Source: Sphingopyxis chilensis (GTDB lineage: Bacteria > Pseudomonadota > Alphaproteobacteria > Sphingomonadales > Sphingomonadaceae). Taken from it: 64,000 nt of DNA. Below the pieces are notes generated by a model, which searched no databases, was not told where the DNA came from, and worked only from the letters and a program-made list of their open reading frames with translations. Positions 1 through 8,728 of the stretch are shown in pieces. Each line of letters begins with the position of its first letter. The stretch's first letter is position 1. The translations under genes were made by a program, and so were the position numbers. Where the stretch lies: NCBI RefSeq assembly GCF_035930445.1, contig NZ_CP142394.1, forward strand, positions 3,195,501 through 3,259,500, written 5' to 3'.

Positions 1-989
1 CCGAAATGCGCGTTCGCGGCCTGGTGCCGGAAGGCGTCGGCGAGCTTCTCGAGCGGGAAATGGTCGCTGATAATGGGCCGGATGCCATTCGTCTCGACGC
101 CCGCGATCATATCGAGCTGTTGCTGGCGGCTGCCGACGGTGAGGCCCTGCACGCGCAGATTCTTCGCCATCAACAGCGCGGTCTGGACGGGGCCCGCGAA
201 CCCCGCGAGCACGCCGATCAGCGCGACATGCCCGCCGACGCGCGCCGCGACCATCGACTGGTCGAGGGTGCCGGCGCCACCGATCTCGACGACGGTATCG
301 ACCCCGGCTCCTCCGGTCAGCTCGAGCGCCTTCGCGCCCCAGGCGGGCACCTCCTTGTAATTGACCAGCTCGTCGGCACCGAGCGCCTTCAACCGTTCGA
401 GCTTGGCATCGGAAGAACTCGTCGCAATCACCCGCGCGCCGGCGGCCTTCGCGAATTGCAAGGCGAACACCGACACGCCGCCGCTGCCCTGCACCAGCAC
501 GGTCGAGCCCGGTCGTGTGCGGCCATCGACGAACAAGGCGCGCCACGCCGTCAGCCCGGCGCAGGTCAAGGTCGCGGCTTCGGCCGCCGAATAGCCTGTC
601 GGCGCCCCGGTGAACCAGTGCTCGGGCGTCACGACAATCTCGCGCGCATAGCCGTCGATGCCGTCGCCCGGCACGCCGCGAAACGCGGTCGCGGGCGGCG
701 CGCCGTCGATCCAGTCGGGGAAGAAGGTCGAGACGACGGTGTCGCCCGGCTTGAACTGCGTCACCCCGTCGCCGACCGCCTCGACCGTCCCGGCTCCGTC
801 GGACATCGGGATACGACCGTCAGCAGCGGGGATCATGCCCGTCACCACGGCATAGTCGTGGAAGTTGAGCGACGATGCGGCCAAGCGAACGCGGATCTCT
901 CCCGGCCCCGGATCGCCGGGATCGGCCAGATCGGTGAGCCGCAGATTGTCGAGCGAAGCGGGGGCGTGCAGCCGGACGCCGCGCATCAT
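1..989 (-). CDS. MDR-family NAD(P)-dependent oxidoreductase (quinone oxidoreductase-like), 3' end outside window
   Basis: The frame is open from the ATG at 989 through the left window edge (about 329 codons visible), so the C-terminus is missing. The product begins [10 protein letters not shown] and shows the GroES-like N-terminal fold, then a nucleotide-binding segment with VLVQGSGGVSVFALQFAKAAG and the following IATSSS. At the position where zinc alcohol dehydrogenases carry the catalytic Cys it reads NFHDYAVVTG, so this is a zinc-free, quinone-reductase-type member that probably uses NADPH. Its ATG overlaps the TGA of the upstream deacylase gene (ATGA, 986-989), indicating translational coupling. 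The substrate cannot be told from sequence. Confidence 0.88.
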   Translation of the reverse strand, partial: MMRGVRLHAPASLDNLRLTDLADPGDPGPGEIRVRLAASSLNFHDYAVVTGMIPAADGRIPMSDGAGTVEAVGDGVTQFKPGDTVVSTFFPDWIDGAPPATAFRGVPGDGIDGYAREIVVTPEHWFTGAPTGYSAAEAATLTCAGLTAWRALFVDGRTRPGSTVLVQGSGGVSVFALQFAKAAGARVIATSSSDAKLERLKALGADELVNYKEVPAWGAKALELTGGAGVDTVVEIGGAGTLDQSMVAARVGGHVALIGVLAGFAGPVQTALLMAKNLRVQGLTVGSRQQQLDMIAGVETNGIRPIISDHFPLEKLADAFRHQAANAHF

Positions 990-2725
990 TCCGCCGCCAT
1001 CGCCATTTCGACACGTTGCGGGCCGCGGATAACGCCGCCGGGGGTTGGCCCCTGCATCGCGCCATCGCGGAACGTGACTTCGCCCGACTTGATCGTCGCG
1101 ACATAGCCATCGGCCTTTTGCAGCAGGCGCTTGCCGCCCGCGGGCAAGTCGAACGCGAGCCACGGCTTGCCGAGCTTGATCGCGTCCATATCGATGACGT
1201 TGAGATCGGCGAGATAGCCTGGCGCGAGGACGCCGCGATCTTCGAGCCCATAGAGCAAGGCGGTGTCGCGGCACTGGCGTTTTACCGCATGTTCGAGCGC
1301 GATGCGCTTGCCTGCGCGGTCGCGCACCCAATGCTGGAGCATGAAGGTCGGCGACGCCGCGTCGCAGATCGTCCCGCAATGCGCGCCGCCGTCGGACAGG
1401 CTGTTCACCGTGTCGTCGGCGGCTTGCAGATCCTCGAGGAAGTTGAGGTTGCCGTCGCGGTAGTTCAAGATCGGGAAATAGATGAAGCCCTTGCCCTCGT
1501 CCTTCATCAGCAGGTCATAGGCATATTCAGACGGGCTGACCCCGGCGGCGGTGGCGCGCGCCATGATGCTTTCGTCCATCTTCGGCTCGTAATTGAAGTC
1601 GGGGTCCATCTCGAACTGCACCGGCCAGCCGAGCGCGACGATTTTCAGGAAGTCGATAATGTCGCTTTCGGGCCAGACATTCTCCTCTTCGATCATCCGC
1701 GCCTTGAACGCCGGGTCTTTCAGCTTCGCGAGTTGCTGATCCCACGGCAGATCGATGATCTCGTTCCACGCGGGTTTGAAACGGAACGGGTGTACCGTCC
1801 CCTGCCACGCCATGATGATGCCGTTGCCGCGCAGCGCGATCTGCGCGACGATGTTGGCGCCGGTCGCATTCTGGCGCCGCATTTCCTCGATCTGTTCCTC
1901 GAGCGGCAATTCCTTGGCGATCGACTGGAGCGCCGCGAAGGTCACCGGCAACCCGGTTTCGCGGCTGAGGTCGCCCATCCACTGAAACTCGTTCCACTCG
2001 CGTTTCAGGTCGCTCGCCATTTCGAACACGCCATAACCGACGCGGCCCATCGCACGGCCGATCGCGATCAGCTCCTCCGCCGTCGCGGTGGTGCCGGGGA
2101 CGAGCTCGCCGTCGATCGACTTGTGGAGCACGGTGCGGCTGGTCGAGAAACCAAGCGCGCCCGCGCGCACGCCTTCCTCGACGATGCGCGACATTTCGGC
2201 GATGTCTTCGTCGGTCGGGACGGCGCCGGGTTTCTCGCGATCGCCGAGCACATAGGCGCGCACCGCGCCGTGCGGAACGTGGCACGCGACATCGACGGTG
2301 CGCGGCAGCTTTTCGAGCGCATCCATATATTCGGGGAAGGTCTCCCAATCCCACGTCATGCCCTCGGCGAGCGCGGTGCCCGGAATATCCTCGACGCCTT
2401 CCATCAGCGAAATCAGCCATTCGTGGCGGTCGGGCTTGGCGGGCGCGAAACCGACGCCGCAATTGCCCATCACGACGGTGGTGACGCCGTGCCAGCTCGA
2501 CGGCGCCATTTCGGCGTCCCACGTCGCCTGCCCGTCATAATGGGTGTGGACGTCGACGAAGCCGGGGGTGACGATCTTGCCGCTGGCATCGATTTCCTCG
2601 CGCGCGGGCCCCAGATTTTCGCCCACGGCGACGATGCGGTCGCCATCGACCGCGACGTCGGCAACGAAGGGCGCGCCGCCCGAACCATCGACGACGGTGC
2701 CGCCGCGAATCACCAGATCATGCAT
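986..2725 (-). CDS. N-acyl-D-amino-acid deacylase-like amidohydrolase
   Basis: This is a 579-residue member of the D-aminoacylase branch of the amidohydrolase superfamily (COG3653). The N-terminal beta-sandwich start [14 protein letters not shown] is typical. A metal-binding HTHYDGQ motif follows, with its histidines at residues 60 and 62, and then the family signature GNCGVGFAP. Later segments [12 protein letters not shown] and the C-terminal YLADLNVID also fit. Members hydrolyse N-acyl-D-amino acids or related cyclic or acyl amides, and the exact substrate here is unknown. The ATG at 2725 has GGGAGA just upstream. It is the first gene of a two-gene unit with the coupled oxidoreductase that follows on the minus strand. 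Confidence 0.85.
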   Translation of the reverse strand: MHDLVIRGGTVVDGSGGAPFVADVAVDGDRIVAVGENLGPAREEIDASGKIVTPGFVDVHTHYDGQATWDAEMAPSSWHGVTTVVMGNCGVGFAPAKPDRHEWLISLMEGVEDIPGTALAEGMTWDWETFPEYMDALEKLPRTVDVACHVPHGAVRAYVLGDREKPGAVPTDEDIAEMSRIVEEGVRAGALGFSTSRTVLHKSIDGELVPGTTATAEELIAIGRAMGRVGYGVFEMASDLKREWNEFQWMGDLSRETGLPVTFAALQSIAKELPLEEQIEEMRRQNATGANIVAQIALRGNGIIMAWQGTVHPFRFKPAWNEIIDLPWDQQLAKLKDPAFKARMIEEENVWPESDIIDFLKIVALGWPVQFEMDPDFNYEPKMDESIMARATAAGVSPSEYAYDLLMKDEGKGFIYFPILNYRDGNLNFLEDLQAADDTVNSLSDGGAHCGTICDAASPTFMLQHWVRDRAGKRIALEHAVKRQCRDTALLYGLEDRGVLAPGYLADLNVIDMDAIKLGKPWLAFDLPAGGKRLLQKADGYVATIKSGEVTFRDGAMQGPTPGGVIRGPQRVEMAMAAE

Positions 2726-2848
2726 GTCCGTCTCCCGATTTTTAGTTTCACAGAAAAACCTATCATCAAAATCGCGAGATGCAAATAAGCGGGCGCAGGT
2801 GGCGCGATGCTGTTATACTGGCGCGATACACCAAAGGGAGTCGATGCC

Positions 2849-3598
2849 ATGATCCGTCCGCTTACTCTCGCCCTGCTGCTCGCCGTCTCGGCGACCCCGC
2901 TCGCCGCCAAGGAGGCGGCTGCCCCCGACTATCGCGCCGCGCTCGCCGATCCCGCGCGCCCCGCCGACGACCGGACACGCGACGCCGCGCGCAAGCCCGC
3001 CGAACTGCTCGCGTTCGCCGAGATCGCGCCGGGAGAAAAGGTCGGCGATTTCGTCATGGGCGGCGGCTATGTCACGCGCCTGCTCGCCGCCGCGGTCGGT
3101 CCGGCGGGCAAGGTCTATGGCTTCCAGCCCGCCGAATTCATCGCCTTCAAGAAACAATATGGCGACGATCAGGCGGCGGTCGACGCCGCCTATGCCAATG
3201 TCGATGCCGTCGCGGGGCCGTTCGCGGCGCCCGCCTTTCCCGAACCGCTCGACACGATCATCACCGTGCAGAATTTCCACGACCTCTATCTGAAGCCCTT
3301 CCCCGAAGGCACCGGCGCCAAGGCGAGCGCGGCCTTGTTCGCGGCGCTCAAACCCGGCGGCACTTTGGTCGTCGTCGACCATAGCGCCGCCGACGGCAGC
3401 GGCACGACCTTGTCCGACGGCCTGCACCGGATCGACAAGGATGCGGTCGTCGCTGCGCTGACCGGCGCGGGCTTCAAGCTCGAAGCCGAAAACGACCTCT
3501 ATCGCCGCCCCGACGATCCGCGTAGCGCCAATGTCTTCGACAAGGAAATCCGCGGCAAGACCGACCAGTTCGCGCTGCGCTTCCGCAAACCGGGATGA
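2849..3598 (+). CDS. exported class I methyltransferase-like protein (COG4798 type)
   Basis: The 249-residue product starts at the ATG with AAAGGGAG eight bases upstream; the in-frame ATG 14 codons earlier would spoil the signal sequence. Residues 1 to about 20 (MIRPLTLALLLAVSATPLAA) form a clear Sec signal peptide. The rest resembles the predicted methyltransferases of COG4798, with a Rossmann-like SAM-binding region (KVGDFVMGGGYVTRLLA) and a later LKPGGTLVVVDHS strand. An exported protein would not meet SAM in the periplasm, so it may bind something else or be a non-enzymatic relative. The PhnA-domain gene begins directly after its stop. Confidence 0.75.
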   Translation: MIRPLTLALLLAVSATPLAAKEAAAPDYRAALADPARPADDRTRDAARKPAELLAFAEIAPGEKVGDFVMGGGYVTRLLAAAVGPAGKVYGFQPAEFIAFKKQYGDDQAAVDAAYANVDAVAGPFAAPAFPEPLDTIITVQNFHDLYLKPFPEGTGAKASAALFAALKPGGTLVVVDHSAADGSGTTLSDGLHRIDKDAVVAALTGAGFKLEAENDLYRRPDDPRSANVFDKEIRGKTDQFALRFRKPG

Positions 3599-3599
3599 T

Positions 3600-3914
3600 A
3601 TGATGACCAGCGACGACGAGGACTATGTCTATGACGAGGCGAGCGGCGAATGGTTGTCGGCGAGCGAGGCGCGCGACCGCGCGGCGGCTGCAGCGGCGGG
3701 GCCCGAGGTCCGCGACGCGGTGGGCAATCTGCTCGCCGACGGCGATTCGGTGGTGCTGGTCAAGAATCTCAACGTCAAAGGCGCGGGGCAGACGCTGAAA
3801 GTCGGCACCGTGATCAAGTCGATCCGCCTGACCGGCGACGACCAGGAGATCGACTGCCGCCATGAGGGCATCAAGGGGCTGGTGCTGCGCGCGGAGTTTG
3901 TAAGGAAGCGGTAG
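3600..3914 (+). CDS. PhnA-domain protein lacking the zinc ribbon
   Basis: The product is about 104 residues. The C-terminal two thirds (from DAVGNLLADGDSVVLVKNL to LVLRAEFVRK) is a recognisable PhnA/YjdM domain. The usual N-terminal CxxC zinc ribbon is absent: the N-terminus is an acidic segment (MTSDDEDYVYDEASGEW), and the whole protein has a single Cys in IDCRHEG. PhnA is not a phosphonoacetate hydrolase in most bacteria, and the role of this domain is unresolved. Two adjacent ATG codons (3600 and 3603) are possible starts. The gene begins one base after the methyltransferase-like gene stops, so they are probably cotranscribed. Confidence 0.75.
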   Translation: MMTSDDEDYVYDEASGEWLSASEARDRAAAAAAGPEVRDAVGNLLADGDSVVLVKNLNVKGAGQTLKVGTVIKSIRLTGDDQEIDCRHEGIKGLVLRAEFVRKR

Positions 3915-3934
3915 GGTTCGCATCCTTGGACGAT

Positions 3935-4020
3935 CGTCATTGCGAGGAGCGTAGCGACGCGGCAATCCAGAGTGCGCGGTAGCCGCCCTGGATTGCTTCG
4001 CTTCGCCCGCAATGGCGAGT
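3935..4020. repeat. intergenic palindromic repeat (CATTGCGAGGAGCG type)
   Basis: The left arm at 3935-3970 (CGTCATTGCGAGGAGCGTAG and onward to GGCAATCCAG) pairs with the right arm at about 3988-4018 (CTGGATTGCTTCGCTTCG through CGCAATGGCGA). This gives a long imperfect hairpin between two convergent genes. The layout and sequence resemble the dispersed REP-like elements of sphingomonads. It may also end transcription from both sides. Confidence 0.75.
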
Positions 4021-4028
4021 CTTTCAGG

Positions 4029-5318
4029 CTACCCCAACATCCCCTTCCGCGGCCCCAGATAGCCGAACAGGTAAGCCGCCACCTTGCGCATCTGGATTTC
4101 CTCCGCCCCTTCGGTGATCCGGTATCGGCGGTGGTGGCGATAGATATGCTCGAACGGCTTGTGGCGCGAATAGCCGATGCCGCCGTGGACCTGCATCGCG
4201 CGGTCGGCGGCTTCGCAGACAAGGCGGTTCGCCCAATAGTTGCACATGCTGACCTTGTCGGAGAGCGTGCGCTCGACCTCCTTGTGCGGGGTATTGTCCA
4301 TGTCCCAGGCGGTCTTGCGGATCAGCAGGCGCAGCATCTCGGCCTGCGTCGCCAGCTCGACGAGGGGGAACTGGATCGCCTGGTTCTTCGCCAGCGCCTC
4401 GCCGAACGGCTTGCGCTGCCGCGCATATTTCACCGACTCTTCAATGCAGAAGACCGCGGCACCCAGCGATGACGCCGCCTGACGGATGCGGTTCTGGTGG
4501 ACGAAGCTCTGCGCGATCGCGAGGGCGCCGCCTTCGGGGCCGAGCCGCGCGCTGTCGGGCACCCACACATCGGTGAAGCTGACGCGCGGATGGTCGGTCG
4601 GCATGTTGAAGGTCCAGAGATATTCCTCGATCACCAGCCCCGGTGACGGGTTCGGGACGAGCAGGCAGGTGATCCCCTTCGCATCGCCGTCGTTCCCGCT
4701 GGTGCGGCAAAAGGTCGCACAGTGCGTCGCGACGTGCATCCCGGTCGTCCACATCTTGGCGCCGTCGATCCGCCAGCCATCGACGCCGTCCCGCGTCTCG
4801 CGCACCGCGCGCGTCTCCATATGCGTCGCATCGCTGCCATGATCGGGCTCGGTCAGACCGAAGGCCGTGCGACGCTTGCCCTCGAACCCCCCGAGGATGA
4901 ATTCCTGCTTCTGCTCCTCGCTGGTCGCGAACTGTTCGAACATCTCGACGAAGGGGAAATTGCCGACGATGCTGTGTTCGTTCTGGAGGTCGTTGTGGAG
5001 GCCCAGGCCCTTCGCGGCGAAATGTTCGCGGATCACCGCCATCCACAGGTTCGAGCCGTCCTTGCCGCCATATTTCTTGGGCGCGGAGAAACGCCAGTGC
5101 CCCGCCGCATCGGCTTTGCGGGTGGCCGACCTCAACAGCTCTTCCCATTCGTGGCGCGGCAACCCCTGATTGTCCCAGTCGGTGCGCGCATGTTCGCGGC
5201 GATGGTCGAAGAAGCGGATATTGTCGTCCGCCAGCTCGATCGGCCTGATCTCGGCCTCGATAAACGCGTCGAGTTCGTCCAGATACGCCTGCAGATCGGC
5301 GGGCATCGCAAAGTCCAT
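4029..5318 (-). CDS. acyl-CoA dehydrogenase family protein
   Basis: This 429-residue flavoprotein has the standard ACAD order: a helical N-terminal domain, a beta middle domain (FGLTEPDHGSDATHMETRA, then DGWRIDGAKMWTTGMH), and a C-terminal helical domain ending with the QVHGGIGYSRHKPFEHIYRHHRRYRITEGAEEIQ signature. The length and long N-terminus (RREHARTDWDNQG) resemble the ACAD10/11-like group rather than short-chain enzymes. It would oxidise an acyl-CoA and pass electrons to ETF, encoded at 11.5-13.2 kb. The start has GGGAGAGAG upstream. It lies 20 bases downstream of the phosphotransferase gene on the same strand. Confidence 0.92.
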   Translation of the reverse strand: MDFAMPADLQAYLDELDAFIEAEIRPIELADDNIRFFDHRREHARTDWDNQGLPRHEWEELLRSATRKADAAGHWRFSAPKKYGGKDGSNLWMAVIREHFAAKGLGLHNDLQNEHSIVGNFPFVEMFEQFATSEEQKQEFILGGFEGKRRTAFGLTEPDHGSDATHMETRAVRETRDGVDGWRIDGAKMWTTGMHVATHCATFCRTSGNDGDAKGITCLLVPNPSPGLVIEEYLWTFNMPTDHPRVSFTDVWVPDSARLGPEGGALAIAQSFVHQNRIRQAASSLGAAVFCIEESVKYARQRKPFGEALAKNQAIQFPLVELATQAEMLRLLIRKTAWDMDNTPHKEVERTLSDKVSMCNYWANRLVCEAADRAMQVHGGIGYSRHKPFEHIYRHHRRYRITEGAEEIQMRKVAAYLFGYLGPRKGMLG

Positions 5319-5338
5319 GTCTCTCTCCCTGATCTATC

Positions 5339-6670
5339 TTATCCGCGCCAGCCGGCGCGCGCCGCCGCGAGCGGCGCATATTTGGGGCTGTCGACCGCGC
5401 ATTTGTCGAGCACATCGCGCCGCAGCTTCGCCAGCAATCCCGGCTCGGCGAGCGTCCTGGTCCCCGCCAGCAAGGCTTCGGCAAGCCCCCTGTCCTCGGC
5501 GCGTGTCCCGGCTTCGAGGTCGCGCAGCACGATACCGAGCGCATTCATCGCCACCACCGCCTCGAACTTCGCATGGCCTTGCGATACGGGCTTGATCGCC
5601 CCCTCGATCCAGTCGCGCACCGCCTGCACCATCTCGTCGTTCGTCGGCTCGCCGTTCGGCGCGCGCACCTTGTCCGGCGGCGGCGGCAGGGCCCTTTCGC
5701 GCTCGCCTTCGGGGGCTTCTTCCTCGAGCAGCCGCACCAGGTCGAGCTCCTGCTCGGCCGTCCGCCGCCCGACGACGACGCGCTCGACCGTCCTGTCCGC
5801 GCCGCTCCGCCAAGCCTGTCCCATCTGAAGGCACCCCAGCGCCCACCAGAGCGTGCGGTAGAGCAGCCAGAAGCGGAAGCGCGCTCTGTCCACTTTCACG
5901 CCCCCCGCCGCCTCATAGGCCGCAAAATATTCGTCGAGGCTCCCCACCCCGAACGCCGGCTTGTCGAGCCGGCCAAAGCGCCATACGCTCATGCAGCCGA
6001 ACGCCAGATCCTCATGCGCGTCGCCCCGGTGCGCCAGCTCCCAATCGAGCACCGCGGCAAGGCCATGGCCGTCGACCATCACATTGCCCATCCGGTAATC
6101 GCCGTGGACCAGCACCGGCGCCACGGGCGCGGGAAGATGATCCTCGCACCATTTGATCGCCAGCGCGATCACCGGCCGGTCGCCGCCATAGGCGAGAAAG
6201 CGCGCCTTGAGTTCCGCCAGCGCCGCGCCCGTATCCATCACAGGAATCGCATCGGGCACCGCCGCCATCGGGATGGCGTGGATCCGCGCCAGCTCGCGCC
6301 CGAGATCGCCGAGCAGCGATCCCGGCGGAGCCGCGAGTATCGCCGCCGGCGACACGTCACCGATCACGCGCCGCATGACATAACCCGTGCCGAGCGCGTC
6401 GCCCGCCTCAAGCACGCCGACCACCTCGGGCGCCTTCACCCCCGCGTCGAAAGCCGCCTGCACCAGCGCCGCCTCGTCGGCGTGGCCGAACGGGCGGTCC
6501 GCCATATATTCGGCCGAGGGCGCGCGGCGCAGAACATAGCCTTCACCAGCCCAATCGAAGGCCCAGCTTTCCATATTCGCGCCGCCCGACAGGCGCGACA
6601 AACCCGACAAGGCGCCCGGCCCCGCGATGCGGGACATGACGGCGGAGAGCGTTTCGGAGAGATCGGTCAT
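5339..6670 (-). CDS. APH-type phosphotransferase fused to a DUF6285-like C-terminal domain
   Basis: This is a 443-residue protein. Residues 1 to about 320 are an aminoglycoside-phosphotransferase-fold kinase: VLRRAPSAEYMADRPFGHADE in the nucleotide-binding lobe, the catalytic loop HGDYRMGNVM and the metal site AVLDWELAHRGDAHEDLAFG. The last 110 residues (NDEMVQAVRDWIEGAI onward) resemble the small DUF6285 proteins usually encoded separately beside such kinases. Pairing with an acyl-CoA dehydrogenase mirrors eukaryotic ACAD10/11, where the kinase phosphorylates 4-hydroxyacyl-CoAs for degradation; transfer of that role here is inference. The ATG directly abuts a palindrome and no ribosome-binding site is visible, so the message may be nearly leaderless. 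Confidence 0.87.
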   Translation of the reverse strand: MTDLSETLSAVMSRIAGPGALSGLSRLSGGANMESWAFDWAGEGYVLRRAPSAEYMADRPFGHADEAALVQAAFDAGVKAPEVVGVLEAGDALGTGYVMRRVIGDVSPAAILAAPPGSLLGDLGRELARIHAIPMAAVPDAIPVMDTGAALAELKARFLAYGGDRPVIALAIKWCEDHLPAPVAPVLVHGDYRMGNVMVDGHGLAAVLDWELAHRGDAHEDLAFGCMSVWRFGRLDKPAFGVGSLDEYFAAYEAAGGVKVDRARFRFWLLYRTLWWALGCLQMGQAWRSGADRTVERVVVGRRTAEQELDLVRLLEEEAPEGERERALPPPPDKVRAPNGEPTNDEMVQAVRDWIEGAIKPVSQGHAKFEAVVAMNALGIVLRDLEAGTRAEDRGLAEALLAGTRTLAEPGLLAKLRRDVLDKCAVDSPKYAPLAAARAGWRG

Positions 6671-6689
6671 TACTTAATGATGCTAAGTA
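6671..6689. promoter_or_regulatory. perfect palindrome abutting the phosphotransferase start (candidate operator)
   Basis: TACTTA and TAAGTA form exact 6-base arms around a 7-base centre, immediately before the ATG at 6670. The size and A/T arms suit a TetR- or MarR-family dimer. A repressor here would block the promoter of the phosphotransferase/acyl-CoA dehydrogenase unit. No candidate regulator gene is adjacent. Confidence 0.55.
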
Positions 6690-6738
6690 TTTTTGACGAC
6701 CGCAAGCCGTTTTCGTGCCGGCGCGGGTACCTCCTACG

Positions 6739-7626
6739 TCAGAATTGAAATCGGACCGCATTGACATAATAGGAGGCGAGCGGCTGGCCGTCCTTGTCGA
6801 GTGCCGGCTCGAAGCGCGCCCGTCGCATCACCCCCTTGCACACCGCATCATCGAAGCCTTCGCTATTCGTCGACCGCTGAATATGACATGCGGTCGGCTT
6901 CCCGTCGGTACCGACCGACAGGCGGAAGCGCACGATACCCGGCTGCGACTTGGCAAGCATGGCACGCGGATAGTCTTCGCTTTGCAGCCATTTCGCCGGG
7001 TTGCCGATCGGCATTGCCCAACGCGAAAGCTCGCGATGCCGCGCGACATCGATACCCCAATGGTCGAGCAACTCGTCGGTGCAACTGCGCATCGCCGCGA
7101 ACGCCGCCTTCATCGGACCGGTCTTGAGGCGCACCGGGTCGCGAAGCGGCCAGCCGATCGTCACGCTGGTAACCGCCGCCTCTTCGGCCTCGGTGATCGG
7201 CTCGGACCTGATGCCATAATCTTCCTCGGATGCGATTTCTTCGGCCGAAAAAGGCTTCAACCGGACCGAATCGCCAAAGATCCAGGCGGGCTGCCCCTCT
7301 CCGACCGTCCCCGGAAAGAACATGATTTTCTGCTCGGGCATCACCCCGAACCTGATGCTCGCCTTTCCCTGACGCGCTGGCCCGTCCATCATCTGTCCCA
7401 TCAGCGTCATGCGAAAGCCGTCGCCCGGCGCATCCTGCTCGATCGAGAAAATGATCTTCTGCTTGTCGTCGCCGAAGATACGCGCAAGCCGGCAATAATC
7501 GTCGGCATAATGGACATTCCAGGGCGTGGTCGGCGCCAGCTCGACCACATCGCCGGCAGCCTGCGCGGCGCCCGTCGCGGCGAGCCATGCCAGCCCGATC
7601 AAAATCGGCAACCCCCTGCGTCCCAT
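6739..7626 (-). CDS. exported protein with C-terminal TonB-like domain
   Basis: The start was set at the ATG at 7626 because it opens a signal peptide (MGRRGLPILIGLAWLAATGAAQA); the open frame extends further upstream only as antisense to the JmjC gene. The product is 295 residues. The C-terminal 80 residues (PGIVRFRLSVGTDGKPTACHI to YYVNAVRFQF) match the TonB C-terminal fold with the typical 'R-F-x-P-A-L-D' segment. There is no proline-rich linker and no retained membrane anchor, and no exbB/exbD are nearby. It is more likely a soluble periplasmic relative than a true energy transducer. The middle 190 residues are unrecognised. Confidence 0.75.
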   Translation of the reverse strand: MGRRGLPILIGLAWLAATGAAQAAGDVVELAPTTPWNVHYADDYCRLARIFGDDKQKIIFSIEQDAPGDGFRMTLMGQMMDGPARQGKASIRFGVMPEQKIMFFPGTVGEGQPAWIFGDSVRLKPFSAEEIASEEDYGIRSEPITEAEEAAVTSVTIGWPLRDPVRLKTGPMKAAFAAMRSCTDELLDHWGIDVARHRELSRWAMPIGNPAKWLQSEDYPRAMLAKSQPGIVRFRLSVGTDGKPTACHIQRSTNSEGFDDAVCKGVMRRARFEPALDKDGQPLASYYVNAVRFQF

Positions 7627-7682
7627 GCCGCAGAGCTTAAGTCGCGGATTCGCGACGCGCAAGCAGCCGATGCAGTCGCAAG

Positions 7683-8675
7683 CTAGAGCCTGCCATAAGA
7701 CACATAATCCTCGACATGCGCATTGGGCCGGCGAAAGCTGGTGAAGCTCATGCTGGCGGAGAGGTCGAGCGCTTCGACCTGGTGCCACCAGCCGACGGGC
7801 AGGAATATGCCCTCGCCGGGGGCGATGATCGTCTCGAGGACGGGCGGCGCGCCGGCGTCGCCGAAACCGGCGGAAAGCGGCGCATTGCCCCAGTCGGAAA
7901 AACAGTGATGGCTGTTCTTCATCCGCGCGAAGGCCCAGGGCGGCGCCATGCGCACGCGCTTGCGTCCCATCACCTGCACCAGCAGATTGTTGGTGAGATC
8001 GTGGTGCCACGGCGTGAGCGTGCCGCGTGGGCCCAGCCAGAAAAAACCGTCGCGCGGCCGCGCCGCGTCGAGCAGTTCGATCGGCGCGAGATCGTCCCAC
8101 AGCTTGCCCAGCGCCGCGGCGTTGGTGCCGCTGTTATAGGCGGTGAGATAGATGTCGTTGCTCGCTTCGTCCCTCCGCAGCCAGTCGATCAACTCGCCGA
8201 AGCGCACGAGACGGCGATGATCGTCCTTCGCCAGCTCATAATCGGGATCGCGCTCGCGTTCGACCTGCGCCTCGACCGCGGCATCGCCCGCGACGCGCGC
8301 GAAATGGTCGAGCGACCAGCACGTCAGCGCAGGCCAGTGATCGACGATCCCGGTCAGCTTGGCGGGCCGGTTCGGCTCATAATAATGGCGATAGAAGAAG
8401 TCGGCGTCGGGCCGGTCGAGCGTATCGAGCGCAAAGCCGCCGTCGGCCTCGAACGCCAGGCGTTGCAGGTTGGCGAACAGCCAACCCTGTTTCGCCATGC
8501 GCGCCGACTGACGCCGCAGCATCGCCGCCATCGGGTCCTTGGCCAGCCGGTCGATTTCATATTTCGCCGCCGCCGCCGATACGCCCGCACCGACGAGCCG
8601 CGCGTGAAGCGCGACGTCATCGTCACCGGCCGCAAGGCCTTCGGCAAGCAGGGCGCGTTTGTCGGGGTGCGACAT
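7683..8675 (-). CDS. cupin-like/JmjC-domain protein
   Basis: The 330-residue product starts at the ATG at 8675, which has GAGGAG six bases upstream; a TTG eight codons earlier lacks this. The C-terminal half is a JmjC cupin: FFWLGPRGTLTPWHHDLTNN supplies the H-x-D metal pair, and FLPVGWWHQVEALDLS supplies the distal histidine. Proteins of this class are Fe(II)/2-oxoglutarate oxygenases or hydroxylases of proteins or small molecules. The N-terminal 100 residues are helical and include ARMAKQGWLFANLQRL. The substrate is unknown. Confidence 0.82.
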   Translation of the reverse strand: MSHPDKRALLAEGLAAGDDDVALHARLVGAGVSAAAAKYEIDRLAKDPMAAMLRRQSARMAKQGWLFANLQRLAFEADGGFALDTLDRPDADFFYRHYYEPNRPAKLTGIVDHWPALTCWSLDHFARVAGDAAVEAQVERERDPDYELAKDDHRRLVRFGELIDWLRRDEASNDIYLTAYNSGTNAAALGKLWDDLAPIELLDAARPRDGFFWLGPRGTLTPWHHDLTNNLLVQVMGRKRVRMAPPWAFARMKNSHHCFSDWGNAPLSAGFGDAGAPPVLETIIAPGEGIFLPVGWWHQVEALDLSASMSFTSFRRPNAHVEDYVSYGRL

Positions 8676-8728
8676 CGAAAACTCCTCGAACCCGCTCAAG
8701 CGCCTGTCGATGACCGATATATGACGGT

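Noticed and set aside
1016..2788. 590-codon frame opposite the deacylase gene
   Set aside because: Same GC-bias artefact. The amidohydrolase metal motifs are on the other strand.
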